Shown: piece after piece, positions 17,575-25,914 of the stretch | How positions within the stretch are numbered: position 1 is the stretch's first letter | Layout of the letters: every line of letters begins with the position of its first letter | NCBI RefSeq assembly: GCF_000219725.1 | Contig: NC_015732.1 | Coordinates: 2,734,972 to 2,798,971, forward strand | Direction of reading: 5' to 3' | Origin: Gracilinema caldarium DSM 7334 | GTDB lineage: Bacteria; Spirochaetota; Spirochaetia; Treponematales; Breznakiellaceae | DNA length: 64,000 nt | Notes under the pieces: generated by a model | The model's input: the letters and a program-made list of their open reading frames with translations, nothing else | What the model was told of the DNA's origin: nothing | The model's database searches: none | Translations under genes and position numbers: made by a program

Positions 17575-19222
17575 GGCCTACTGAAAATGTCTAAAAATGA
17601 TATTTCAAAACTTTTTTACGTTAAAATGGGTTTAATTTAGTATACTAAAACTTTCAAATATGATTTATGAGGTTTAAAACCAAGTAAAAATAAAAAGCGC
17701 ATAAAAAGATCCCTCAGGATCTTTTCACAGTTGGTCAGCAATACACATACCATGATTGCTGTTTCACTAGTTTCGCGTAATTTTTCATAGATTGTACCAA
17801 GACCAAACTTTCGTTTCATATATCCAAAGCCACCTTCAATCGCTTGTCGAATGGCTTCGTCAAGTCTTTGAATCTTTCGTAGCTGTCGTACTATCTTTTT
17901 ATTCTCTAATGTTTCTTTAATCGGTCTGCCTAAGGGTGGTCCAGACAATCGTATTCCTCGAGCTTCACAATAGGCTCGGTTTGCTCGTGTCCGATATATT
18001 TTATCGGCATGCACCGATTCCGGATATCGACCACATCGCCTCTTATATTTTTCTATTTGTGTTGGCAAATCTTCTTGTTCGTTATAGGGTTCCCATTGTA
18101 ATCGATCTATAAAAATCATCCCGTGTTCGGTCATCGATGCTGATAGTTTTGCTCCGAATTCAAAGGCCGCTTTTGCTTTACCTCGGGCTATTGGTCGTAC
18201 ATGGGGTTGACTGATACTGACGATTTTTCCCGATATCGAATGGGTCTTTCCCTTATACATCTGTACCTGTTGCCGGTAAACCTCATGTATCACGATAAGA
18301 TCACGTCGCTGTTTTGCACTCAACGTTGTACTGGGAACCTTGTTTTGTAATTCATTGATAGTCCGTAAATTACGTCGTATGTATTGGAGTTGGGTCCGAA
18401 TCGCTCTGCGTATTTCTTTTTTTGTTCTTCGTCGCCCTCGTATAAAATTGAGATATTTGATACGGGCCTGTTTTCTATAGGTTCGTGGTTTTATGGTGAG
18501 CTCACTCGCTTCATATAACGTATCAATTATCTTTTCTGTTTTCCTTCGCGCTTCATCCAATAAAGTGACATCATGGGGATGCCGGATATCCTGGGGGACG
18601 CACGTGGCATCTATAATGAGTTGCCCTCGATTTCCATGATCATGGTCATCCTTTTGGTTTTCTTTGTTCTGTTTTTTTTCAGATTCTGCTTCTACCTGTT
18701 CTTGATACCGTTTCGCTATCAACTCATTTATCTGTGCTATTGCATCAGGTCCAAGCCGTTTTCGAAAATGAACCATCATGCTTGGATCAAAGGGTTTTTC
18801 ATCTTTGTAAGATTCATATCCTAAAAAATATTGCAGGTAATGGTTCTCTCGTATTGTTTCTACCGTTTCTTCATCTGTTAATTGTAATTTCTCTTTTATC
18901 AATAATGATCCCAAGGCGAGCCGTACGGTCTTGGCTGTTCTTCCAATTCGTTTTGAAAAACATTTTTTATATTCAGCTTCTATCTCTTCCCATGGAATAA
19001 TTGCGGCTAATCGTACCCATCGATTATCTTCTCGTAAATGTCCTCCGAAGGGTACATAAAAGTCTTCAAACTCAGGTACCTGTTCCTTTTCCTTATACAT
19101 CGTTACCCCATAGTAAAGTGCACGCTTTTTAAGGCCTTACCCCTTTCTTCCGTGCACTTCTTATTGAGATTATCTCTGTATTTGCTTCTTTTGTAAAGAG
19201 TTGTTTGTTTTTCAGGAAGCCC
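17574..19222 (-). mobile_element. 1649-bp insertion sequence, copy A
   Basis: Ends GGGCCTACTGAAAA (low side) and the complement of GGGCTTCCTGAAAA (high side) form 14-bp imperfect inverted repeats. The 6-bp target duplication TATGTA is present at 17568-17573 and 19223-19228. One 487-residue DDE transposase gene fills it. It matches copy B apart from one base seen at 17598. Size and a 6-bp duplication would fit the ISDol1-type group of ISNCY, whereas the transposase looks IS5/IS1182-like, so the family is left open. Confidence 0.93.
17637..19100 (-). CDS. DDE transposase, copy A
   Basis: The 487-residue transposase starts MYKEKEQVPEFEDFYVPFGG and contains the DUF772-type N-terminal region (NHYLQYFLGYESYKDEKPFD, then PSMMVHFRKRL). 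A charged low-complexity linker (QVEAESEKKQNKENQKDDHD) comes next. The catalytic region begins at QLIIDATCVPQDI (first Asp), with HADKIYRTRANRAYC (second Asp) and a C-terminal Glu in EGGFGYMKRKFG. It is full-length and without stops, so it is probably active. The product is identical to that of copy B. Confidence 0.92.
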   Translation of the reverse strand: MYKEKEQVPEFEDFYVPFGGHLREDNRWVRLAAIIPWEEIEAEYKKCFSKRIGRTAKTVRLALGSLLIKEKLQLTDEETVETIRENHYLQYFLGYESYKDEKPFDPSMMVHFRKRLGPDAIAQINELIAKRYQEQVEAESEKKQNKENQKDDHDHGNRGQLIIDATCVPQDIRHPHDVTLLDEARRKTEKIIDTLYEASELTIKPRTYRKQARIKYLNFIRGRRRTKKEIRRAIRTQLQYIRRNLRTINELQNKVPSTTLSAKQRRDLIVIHEVYRQQVQMYKGKTHSISGKIVSISQPHVRPIARGKAKAAFEFGAKLSASMTEHGMIFIDRLQWEPYNEQEDLPTQIEKYKRRCGRYPESVHADKIYRTRANRAYCEARGIRLSGPPLGRPIKETLENKKIVRQLRKIQRLDEAIRQAIEGGFGYMKRKFGLGTIYEKLRETSETAIMVCVLLTNCEKILRDLFMRFLFLLGFKPHKSYLKVLVY

Positions 19223-19228
19223 TATGTA

Positions 19229-19802
19229 TCTTGAACAGTATAATGAAGCAATAGACTATTGTAACAAAGCGATACAATACCCTGAAGAGAACAAAATATT
19301 TCAGATGGATGCATATATTTTGCTTTCTCATATTTATATAATTATTGGTAATACTAAAAAGGCAGAAGAGACTCTCATAAAACTTACCCATAACTATCCA
19401 GAAGACCCTTATGCTTTGCAGTTCTTTGGTCGTTTTTATTATAAATATGGTAACAATACAACTGATATCGACAAGGCTATCCATACCTTTAATGAATGTA
19501 TCAGGATATCCTGGGAGCAATTCGGACGTGTTAATGAAATTTCAGATATTGTAAAATATCTGGTTTCAGCCGGTGACTTTGTCCGTTCTCATGCAATTTT
19601 GCAGAATACAAAAGCAATAGTGACATCGAACAATGAAGCATCAGGTATTGTATACTACTTTGATGCCCAGATATATGCCCTAGAAGGAAACAATACTGAA
19701 GCTAGAAAAACTGCAGAACAGGCTCAATATTACTTTAAAGAAGCTAATAATCCAGAAGCTCTCAAAGAATTGCGGAATTTTCTGGAATCGATCGGTCAGT
19801 AA
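19229..19802 (+). pseudogene. TPR lipoprotein, 3' part
   Basis: This is the continuation of the gene interrupted at 17573. The residues YLEQYNEAIDYCNKAI, MDAYILLSHIYIIIGNTKKA and ETLIKLTHNYPEDPYALQFF are successive TPR motifs, with further repeats to FLESIGQ. An ATG at 19224, inside the target duplication, could start a 192-residue fragment, but that fragment would lack a signal peptide and no ribosome-binding site precedes it. It is best treated as the detached half of the 446-residue protein. Confidence 0.9.
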
Positions 19803-19810
19803 TATATAAA

Positions 19811-19894
19811 AGACGTTTAAAAACTTCTTTTTTTTAACGTCTACCATAGATGATAAACGCCTATAAAAAAATCAACGAATTTTTATTTAGAGGC
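19811..19894 (+). terminator. Two tandem hairpins after the TPR gene
   Basis: The first has arms AGACGTTTAAAA (19811-19822) and TTTTAACGTCT (19832-19842) with a long run of T residues in its loop and 3' arm. The second pairs CGCCTATAAAAAAAT with the complementary stretch ending AGAGGCG (to 19894). Both resemble the dispersed hairpin family. Together they would end transcription of the TPR gene. Confidence 0.6.
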
Positions 19895-19960
19895 GCCAAC
19901 AATACATGTAACTAAGGTCCGGTAAAGTTACATTAGCCAGGGTAGAACCTTTTCTAGGTA

Positions 19961-21609
19961 GGGCTTCCTGAAAAACAAACAACTCTTTACAAAAGAAGCA
20001 AATACAGAGATAATCTCAATAAGAAGTGCACGGAAGAAAGGGGTAAGGCCTTAAAAAGCGTGCACTTTACTATGGGGTAACGATGTATAAGGAAAAGGAA
20101 CAGGTACCTGAGTTTGAAGACTTTTATGTACCCTTCGGAGGACATTTACGAGAAGATAATCGATGGGTACGATTAGCCGCAATTATTCCATGGGAAGAGA
20201 TAGAAGCTGAATATAAAAAATGTTTTTCAAAACGAATTGGAAGAACAGCCAAGACCGTACGGCTCGCCTTGGGATCATTATTGATAAAAGAGAAATTACA
20301 ATTAACAGATGAAGAAACGGTAGAAACAATACGAGAGAACCATTACCTGCAATATTTTTTAGGATATGAATCTTACAAAGATGAAAAACCCTTTGATCCA
20401 AGCATGATGGTTCATTTTCGAAAACGGCTTGGACCTGATGCAATAGCACAGATAAATGAGTTGATAGCGAAACGGTATCAAGAACAGGTAGAAGCAGAAT
20501 CTGAAAAAAAACAGAACAAAGAAAACCAAAAGGATGACCATGATCATGGAAATCGAGGGCAACTCATTATAGATGCCACGTGCGTCCCCCAGGATATCCG
20601 GCATCCCCATGATGTCACTTTATTGGATGAAGCGCGAAGGAAAACAGAAAAGATAATTGATACGTTATATGAAGCGAGTGAGCTCACCATAAAACCACGA
20701 ACCTATAGAAAACAGGCCCGTATCAAATATCTCAATTTTATACGAGGGCGACGAAGAACAAAAAAAGAAATACGCAGAGCGATTCGGACCCAACTCCAAT
20801 ACATACGACGTAATTTACGGACTATCAATGAATTACAAAACAAGGTTCCCAGTACAACGTTGAGTGCAAAACAGCGACGTGATCTTATCGTGATACATGA
20901 GGTTTACCGGCAACAGGTACAGATGTATAAGGGAAAGACCCATTCGATATCGGGAAAAATCGTCAGTATCAGTCAACCCCATGTACGACCAATAGCCCGA
21001 GGTAAAGCAAAAGCGGCCTTTGAATTCGGAGCAAAACTATCAGCATCGATGACCGAACACGGGATGATTTTTATAGATCGATTACAATGGGAACCCTATA
21101 ACGAACAAGAAGATTTGCCAACACAAATAGAAAAATATAAGAGGCGATGTGGTCGATATCCGGAATCGGTGCATGCCGATAAAATATATCGGACACGAGC
21201 AAACCGAGCCTATTGTGAAGCTCGAGGAATACGATTGTCTGGACCACCCTTAGGCAGACCGATTAAAGAAACATTAGAGAATAAAAAGATAGTACGACAG
21301 CTACGAAAGATTCAAAGACTTGACGAAGCCATTCGACAAGCGATTGAAGGTGGCTTTGGATATATGAAACGAAAGTTTGGTCTTGGTACAATCTATGAAA
21401 AATTACGCGAAACTAGTGAAACAGCAATCATGGTATGTGTATTGCTGACCAACTGTGAAAAGATCCTGAGGGATCTTTTTATGCGCTTTTTATTTTTACT
21501 TGGTTTTAAACCTCATAAATCATATTTGAAAGTTTTAGTATACTAAATTAAACCCATTTTAACGTAAAAAAGTTTTGAAATATCGTTTTTAGACATTTTC
21601 AGTAGGCCC
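19961..21609 (+). mobile_element. 1649-bp insertion sequence, copy B
   Basis: This is the same element as copy A, in the opposite orientation and of the same length. The target duplication TAGGTA is present at 19955-19960 and 21610-21615. It inserted between the TPR gene's terminator and the AraC gene. Because its duplication differs from that of copy A, the two copies transposed independently. The two sites share the pattern TANGTA. Confidence 0.93.
20083..21546 (+). CDS. DDE transposase, copy B
   Basis: The translated sequence is identical to the copy A transposase (487 residues, same start MYKEKEQVPEFEDFYVPFGG and same catalytic landmarks QLIIDATCVPQDI and HADKIYRTRAN). Complete identity of two full-length copies indicates recent movement. 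The TTACTATGGGG just upstream offers only a weak ribosome-binding site, which is common for transposases. Confidence 0.92.
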   Translation: MYKEKEQVPEFEDFYVPFGGHLREDNRWVRLAAIIPWEEIEAEYKKCFSKRIGRTAKTVRLALGSLLIKEKLQLTDEETVETIRENHYLQYFLGYESYKDEKPFDPSMMVHFRKRLGPDAIAQINELIAKRYQEQVEAESEKKQNKENQKDDHDHGNRGQLIIDATCVPQDIRHPHDVTLLDEARRKTEKIIDTLYEASELTIKPRTYRKQARIKYLNFIRGRRRTKKEIRRAIRTQLQYIRRNLRTINELQNKVPSTTLSAKQRRDLIVIHEVYRQQVQMYKGKTHSISGKIVSISQPHVRPIARGKAKAAFEFGAKLSASMTEHGMIFIDRLQWEPYNEQEDLPTQIEKYKRRCGRYPESVHADKIYRTRANRAYCEARGIRLSGPPLGRPIKETLENKKIVRQLRKIQRLDEAIRQAIEGGFGYMKRKFGLGTIYEKLRETSETAIMVCVLLTNCEKILRDLFMRFLFLLGFKPHKSYLKVLVY

Positions 21610-21625
21610 TAGGTAGATAACTATA

Positions 21626-22474
21626 TTAGCCAATGTAGTGAGGATTTGTTTTTTTTCTGTATTCGAACGGATGTTGACCTGTTAATTCCCGAAAAACTCT
21701 ACCAAACTGGGTTAAACTACCAAAACCACAATGTTCAGCGATAAGATATATAGGCTTACGGGTTGTTGCAAGTAGCTGGCAAGCCCGCTGAATTCGAACA
21801 TAGGAAAGGTATTCATGTAAATGAATCTGCGTCTCTTTATAAAAGAGTTTAGATACATATGCAGGGCTCAAAGCCACTATACGAGCTACCCTGTCAAGAT
21901 CTATCATTTCTGTAAAATGTTCTTGAATCCATTCCATAATGGTATCTATACGAAAATCCGTCGAATGGTAGACCATGATTCCTTTTTCTTGCTCTGCATA
22001 TCGACACACCCGAGATATCAAGATTGTCATATAGGCCCATACCGTTTCCATATACCAGCGATCTTTCTTTTCAAGCTCAGCCCCAATAGTGTTTAAAAGA
22101 ACTTCTATTTCATAACGAGTTTTCTCTTCAAATTGTATAACTGGTTTATAGTGTTGAGCCCAACATGTATACAGAGGTACAAGAGGCATAAAAAGAGGAT
22201 GATGAGGATCGATAATATAAAGATTATAGAGCTCACAGGTTTCAGACCCGCGATTAATCCCTCTGTGGAGGACACCTGGAGGTATGAGAGCCAGGGATCC
22301 TTCATTCATTCGGTATGTCGCATGTTGATGAAAAAAGGTCCGGGATCCAGAGACTACATACAATAATTCCCAAGAATTATGAAAATGCCGTTCAGGATTT
22401 GTAGTAGCCCTGGATTTTCGAATGAATCGAAGATTACAAACCGTATCTTCTATCCGAATATCTGTTTGAAGCAT
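21626..22474 (-). CDS. AraC-family transcriptional regulator
   Basis: This 282-residue regulator has an N-terminal cupin-like sugar-binding half (HFHNSWELLYVVSGSRTFFH, IPPGVLHRG) and a C-terminal AraC/HTH_18 DNA-binding half (about 175-275: DLDRVARIVALSPAYVSKLF and IAEHCGFGSLTQFGRVFREL). It is divergent from the MATE exporter and next to the sugar ABC transporter and GH43 genes, so it is the likely activator of the hemicellulose locus. Its 3' end lies just beyond the target duplication of IS copy B, and the gene itself is intact. Confidence 0.88.
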   Translation of the reverse strand: MLQTDIRIEDTVCNLRFIRKSRATTNPERHFHNSWELLYVVSGSRTFFHQHATYRMNEGSLALIPPGVLHRGINRGSETCELYNLYIIDPHHPLFMPLVPLYTCWAQHYKPVIQFEEKTRYEIEVLLNTIGAELEKKDRWYMETVWAYMTILISRVCRYAEQEKGIMVYHSTDFRIDTIMEWIQEHFTEMIDLDRVARIVALSPAYVSKLFYKETQIHLHEYLSYVRIQRACQLLATTRKPIYLIAEHCGFGSLTQFGRVFRELTGQHPFEYRKKTNPHYIG

Positions 22475-22482
22475 AACAATAT

Positions 22483-22519
22483 ATGAACAAATTTCTAGTT
22501 ATTTGACAATAAATGAACA
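22483..22519. promoter_or_regulatory. Direct repeats in the AraC-MATE divergent region
   Basis: ATGAACA occurs at 22483-22489 and again at 22513-22519, 30 bases apart (about three helical turns), between the AraC start and the MATE start. AraC proteins often bind direct-repeat half-sites with such phasing, so this is a candidate operator. Confidence 0.3.
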
Positions 22520-22553
22520 CCTATTTTCTTGTTTTTTTGATACAAATTCTTTC

Positions 22554-23972
22554 ATGCGTACATTATTATCTGTTAAAATAGATGCCATCACTGATCGCCA
22601 TCGAAGCAAACGGGATTTTATTCTCCATGACAATTTATGGTCTGTGATCATACTCATCGGTCTTCCTCTGGTTTTCTATAACGGGTTAAGTCAAGTATTC
22701 AGTTTTATCGATACACTTATTGCCGCTTCTATGGGTCCCCGTATTGTGTCTATTATCTCTTTTATTTCTCAAATCCAATTGCTCTTTACAACGTTAAGTG
22801 CTGGTATTGGACTTGGTGGTGGTATCTTAATAGGTCGTGCAATTGGAGAACACAACACAGAAAAGGAATATCGTCTTATTGTAACACTTTCAATGATGAT
22901 AGGCCTTCTAATACTTCTTACTGTAGGCCTCGCTATTCCTCTGGCTCCATGGATTTTATGGTTTTTTAAAATGCCAGCGGATCTTTTTGAACCTGGGCTC
23001 ATTATGTTCAGGATAGAATTAAGCGGGTTAGTCTTTGTATTTCTAAATTCACTCTACTTTGCTATTCAACGAGCCCGGGGATATACGGGGAAAATATTCT
23101 CCTGGAATCTACTCATCCTCTCATTAAAACTAACAATAACTCTTTTTCTAGTATATGTTCTTGATATTGGTCCAATTTCTCTCTCGGTTGCATCATTTAT
23201 TGCACAGGGGCTCGTTGCTTTGTTAGCTGTAGGAATATTCTTTGTACATGAGGGAGCTTCTTTTAAAACTATTATCCAGAAACACAAAACAGGATTTACA
23301 GAATGTAAAGAAATTATTCATCTTTCATTGCCAGTATTTCTTGAAAAATTCATATTTAATTATGGAAAGGCTGTCGTGAACGGAATGAGTGCAATCTATG
23401 GGAGCATGGCAATTGGAGCCCTTGGTGTTTCCAATCGCATAGGGGGTCTAGTCACTATGCCACCCATCGGATTTCAAGAGGCAGAAGCTACAATTATAAG
23501 CCAGAATTTAGGTAATAAGAATTATCGCCGCGCTTTTGACACCTTTAAAGTAACATGTATGATCAATATAGTTTTAGGTATTTTCTTTTTTATAGCAATG
23601 AGTATCTTCAAAAATGATCTTATTCAACTTTTTTCAAAAGGGGACCCTCTTTTTTCTCAAGAAATTGCAAAAGTCTATAACTATGAACGATATGCATCCA
23701 TATTACTGGCTATTTCCAGTTCAGTCATGGGACTTTTATATGGCTTTGGATATACTCGTCTTTCTATGCTACTAAACCTTTTACGTCTTTTTGTATTCCG
23801 AATTCCACCACTTTGGTATTTTCAACATTTCACGAATATGAAGACAGAAGGCTTAGGAATCGCAATGATGATTAGTAATATGATGATGGGTATTAGTGCA
23901 ATTGTGGGGGCCCTTTTTATTATTCAACGATGGCGAAAGGGTCTTATAAGGACTTCACACAATAAAAAATAG
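22554..23972 (+). CDS. MATE-family multidrug/solute exporter
   Basis: This membrane protein has about twelve hydrophobic segments (472 residues from ATG 22554). The N-terminal half has GLPLVFYNGLSQVFSFIDTL and IGLGGGILIGRAIGE; the second half has the matching FIFNYGKAVVNGMSAIYGSM and GFQEAEATIISQNLGNKNYR. MATE proteins export cationic or organic compounds using a sodium or proton gradient. A TTG at 22503 could add 17 residues, but ATG 22554 starts closer to the first conserved segment. The substrate is unknown; location beside a sugar-utilisation locus may be incidental. Confidence 0.85.
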   Translation: MRTLLSVKIDAITDRHRSKRDFILHDNLWSVIILIGLPLVFYNGLSQVFSFIDTLIAASMGPRIVSIISFISQIQLLFTTLSAGIGLGGGILIGRAIGEHNTEKEYRLIVTLSMMIGLLILLTVGLAIPLAPWILWFFKMPADLFEPGLIMFRIELSGLVFVFLNSLYFAIQRARGYTGKIFSWNLLILSLKLTITLFLVYVLDIGPISLSVASFIAQGLVALLAVGIFFVHEGASFKTIIQKHKTGFTECKEIIHLSLPVFLEKFIFNYGKAVVNGMSAIYGSMAIGALGVSNRIGGLVTMPPIGFQEAEATIISQNLGNKNYRRAFDTFKVTCMINIVLGIFFFIAMSIFKNDLIQLFSKGDPLFSQEIAKVYNYERYASILLAISSSVMGLLYGFGYTRLSMLLNLLRLFVFRIPPLWYFQHFTNMKTEGLGIAMMISNMMMGISAIVGALFIIQRWRKGLIRTSHNKK

Positions 23973-23974
23973 GG

Positions 23975-24000
23975 GCCTCTAAAACTGCAGTTTTAGAGGC
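23975..24000. terminator. Perfect 26-bp palindrome between convergent genes
   Basis: Two 13-base arms, GCCTCTAAAACTG and its complement, form a perfect palindrome starting two bases after the MATE stop and ending nine bases before the ABC permease stop. It can fold on either strand and would terminate both genes. It is the cleanest member of the dispersed hairpin family. Confidence 0.7.
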
Positions 24001-24009
24001 TTCCAATAA

Positions 24010-24876
24010 TTATTCTTTTATTGAACCAACAGTTACACCTTGAATAAAATATCGCTGTGCATAAGGGTAAATAAACAAGAAAGGTACTATGGTAACAACC
24101 ACCGATGCATTTTTAACCATGTTTCCATATCCTATAATGGTAGGATCGTTCAGATTTTGTTCATTAAGAATTAATTCCCGTAATTTTACTTGGAAATTAT
24201 ATAAATCTGGTTTTGAAACATACATAACATAGGCAAAGAACTCATTCCAATATTGTACTGCAAAAAACAATCCGATAGAAGCCAGGGCTGCTCCCGATAG
24301 GGGGAGAACAATCCTGAAAAAAACCTGTGGTGGCGAAGCTCCATCAATTTCAGCAGATTCAAAAAGACTTACAGGGATTTGATCAAAAAAATTTTTCATT
24401 AAAAAAATATTAAATGCATTTACACTTGCAGGCAACAATACGGCCCAAAGAGTATTTGTCATTCCAAGATTTTTAAGTACTAAAAAAGTAGGAACAAGCC
24501 CACCATTAAAAATCATTGTTATAAATATAAAACGAGAAAAGAAACCTCGACCAATAAGATCTTTTTGTATTAAAACATATGCTGCAAGAGTCGTAATTAC
24601 CAGGCCAAGAAAGGTACCACTAACGGTAGTAAATAAAGAGATTAATAATGGTCGGTATAAATTTTTGTTAGAAATAATAACACGATACGCTTCAAGGGAT
24701 GGATTACGGGGCAGTAGATTAAGACCATACACCGCAGATCTATCCAGAGAATCAGATAGTACTTTTAAAATAGGAATAAGCATCAGTACTAATAATATAG
24801 CCATGAAGCATCCATTGCATATTCGAAACACATCCCGATTTATATAATGTTTGTTATGTAAAAAACCATGTTTCAT
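24010..24876 (-). CDS. ABC sugar transporter permease (MalG/LplC-like)
   Basis: The 288-residue inner-membrane permease has about six membrane segments and the EAA loop ESAEIDGASPPQVFFRIVLP that contacts the ATPase. The C-terminus IYPYAQRYFIQGVTVGSIKE is typical of the LplC/MalG-like half of CUT1 carbohydrate importers. It is the distal gene of the operon binding lipoprotein - permease - permease, 11 bases after the other permease gene. No ATPase is encoded nearby, so a shared MsmX-type ATPase elsewhere is likely. Confidence 0.9.
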   Translation of the reverse strand: MKHGFLHNKHYINRDVFRICNGCFMAILLVLMLIPILKVLSDSLDRSAVYGLNLLPRNPSLEAYRVIISNKNLYRPLLISLFTTVSGTFLGLVITTLAAYVLIQKDLIGRGFFSRFIFITMIFNGGLVPTFLVLKNLGMTNTLWAVLLPASVNAFNIFLMKNFFDQIPVSLFESAEIDGASPPQVFFRIVLPLSGAALASIGLFFAVQYWNEFFAYVMYVSKPDLYNFQVKLRELILNEQNLNDPTIIGYGNMVKNASVVVTIVPFLFIYPYAQRYFIQGVTVGSIKE

Positions 24877-24887
24877 AAGATTACCTC

Positions 24888-25808
24888 TTAGAATATTGAT
24901 GATCCTCGAATCTTTTCATTTATTTTATTTGTCATAAGCACTAAAATCATACCAATAAAAGATCTAAAAAGACCAATAGCTGTTCCCATCCCATAATTTG
25001 CTTGCTGAATCCCCGTTCGATATGCAAATACTGAAATTACATCTGAGACCTTAAGCACATTTGAGTTCATCAATACAAATACAGATTCAAATATATTAAG
25101 GACCTTACCTAGATTTAATACAAACACAATTATAATTGTAGGAACTAACGATGGAAGTGTAATATAAAGAGCTTGCTTCCATTTTCCGGCTCCATCAATT
25201 TCAGCAGCTTCATATAACTCTGGATTAATACCTGAAAGGGCTGCCAGGTAAATTATTGTTCCCCAACCAGTCTCTTTCCAACGACCTATAAATAGATATA
25301 TAGGAGTCCACCAGGTTTCTTCTGCTAAAAAATAAATTCGTTCATACCCCATGCTGGAAAGGAAATTATTTATAAGTCCACCCTGAGGTGATAAGATTAT
25401 TGTAAATATTGATGCAACCACTACCCATGAAAGAAAGTGTGGTAAATACAAAATACTTTGAATAAATGATTTAAATTTTCTACTTTCTATTTCATTGAGC
25501 AGTAATGCAATAGAAACAGAAATTAATGTCCCCAAAACAAGATTGGACAAACTCAGAAATATGGTATTATATACAGATCTCCAAAAATTAACTGATCGTA
25601 TTCCAAAAAAGAGATCTATAAAATTAGTAAAACCAACAAATTTAAATTTAAAGGGTGTAAAATCAAAAAAAGCTAACAATACACCAATCATGGGAAGATA
25701 ACAAAACAAAATAGCAAAAATAAAAACCGGTGCAAACATTATATAATACATTCGGTCATGAGAAATCTTTCTGAAAGCGCCCTGGAGTGTCATGGTCTGC
25801 TGTTTCAT
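24888..25808 (-). CDS. ABC sugar transporter permease (LplB-like)
   Basis: The 306-residue permease has the EAA loop YEAAEIDGAGKWKQALYITL and about six membrane segments (APVFIFAILFCYLPMIGVLL first). A longer frame from a GTG at 25871 would start inside a terminator-like hairpin and add a basic, non-homologous segment. I therefore start at ATG 25808, which has AAAGGAAG upstream. It pairs with the MalG-like permease to form the channel of a CUT1 importer, probably for xylo- or arabino-oligosaccharides given the GH43 neighbours. Confidence 0.9.
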   Translation of the reverse strand: MKQQTMTLQGAFRKISHDRMYYIMFAPVFIFAILFCYLPMIGVLLAFFDFTPFKFKFVGFTNFIDLFFGIRSVNFWRSVYNTIFLSLSNLVLGTLISVSIALLLNEIESRKFKSFIQSILYLPHFLSWVVVASIFTIILSPQGGLINNFLSSMGYERIYFLAEETWWTPIYLFIGRWKETGWGTIIYLAALSGINPELYEAAEIDGAGKWKQALYITLPSLVPTIIIVFVLNLGKVLNIFESVFVLMNSNVLKVSDVISVFAYRTGIQQANYGMGTAIGLFRSFIGMILVLMTNKINEKIRGSSIF

Positions 25809-25839
25809 AAAATACCATCTTCCTTTAAAAATAGGTAAG

Positions 25840-25877
25840 AATAAAAACCGGCGTCTATTTTTATAGAACACCGGTTT
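25840..25877 (-). terminator. Hairpin between binding protein and permease genes
   Basis: On the minus strand ACCGGTGTTCTAT pairs with ATAGACGCCGGT (one bulge), followed by TTTTTATT. It lies 38 bases after the binding-lipoprotein stop and would stop a share of transcripts, so that the binding protein is made in excess over the permeases. Confidence 0.65.
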
Positions 25878-25914
25878 AAAAACGTCTATCGTGATGATAA
25901 TATTAATAGTACTT

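Noticed and set aside
17574-21609. Composite transposon made by the two inverted IS copies
   Set aside because: Each copy has its own distinct 6-bp target duplication (TATGTA, TAGGTA) and the outer ends lack a shared duplication, so they inserted separately.
22503-22553. TTG start for the MATE exporter
   Set aside because: The extra 17 residues are not typical, and no Shine-Dalgarno sequence precedes the TTG.
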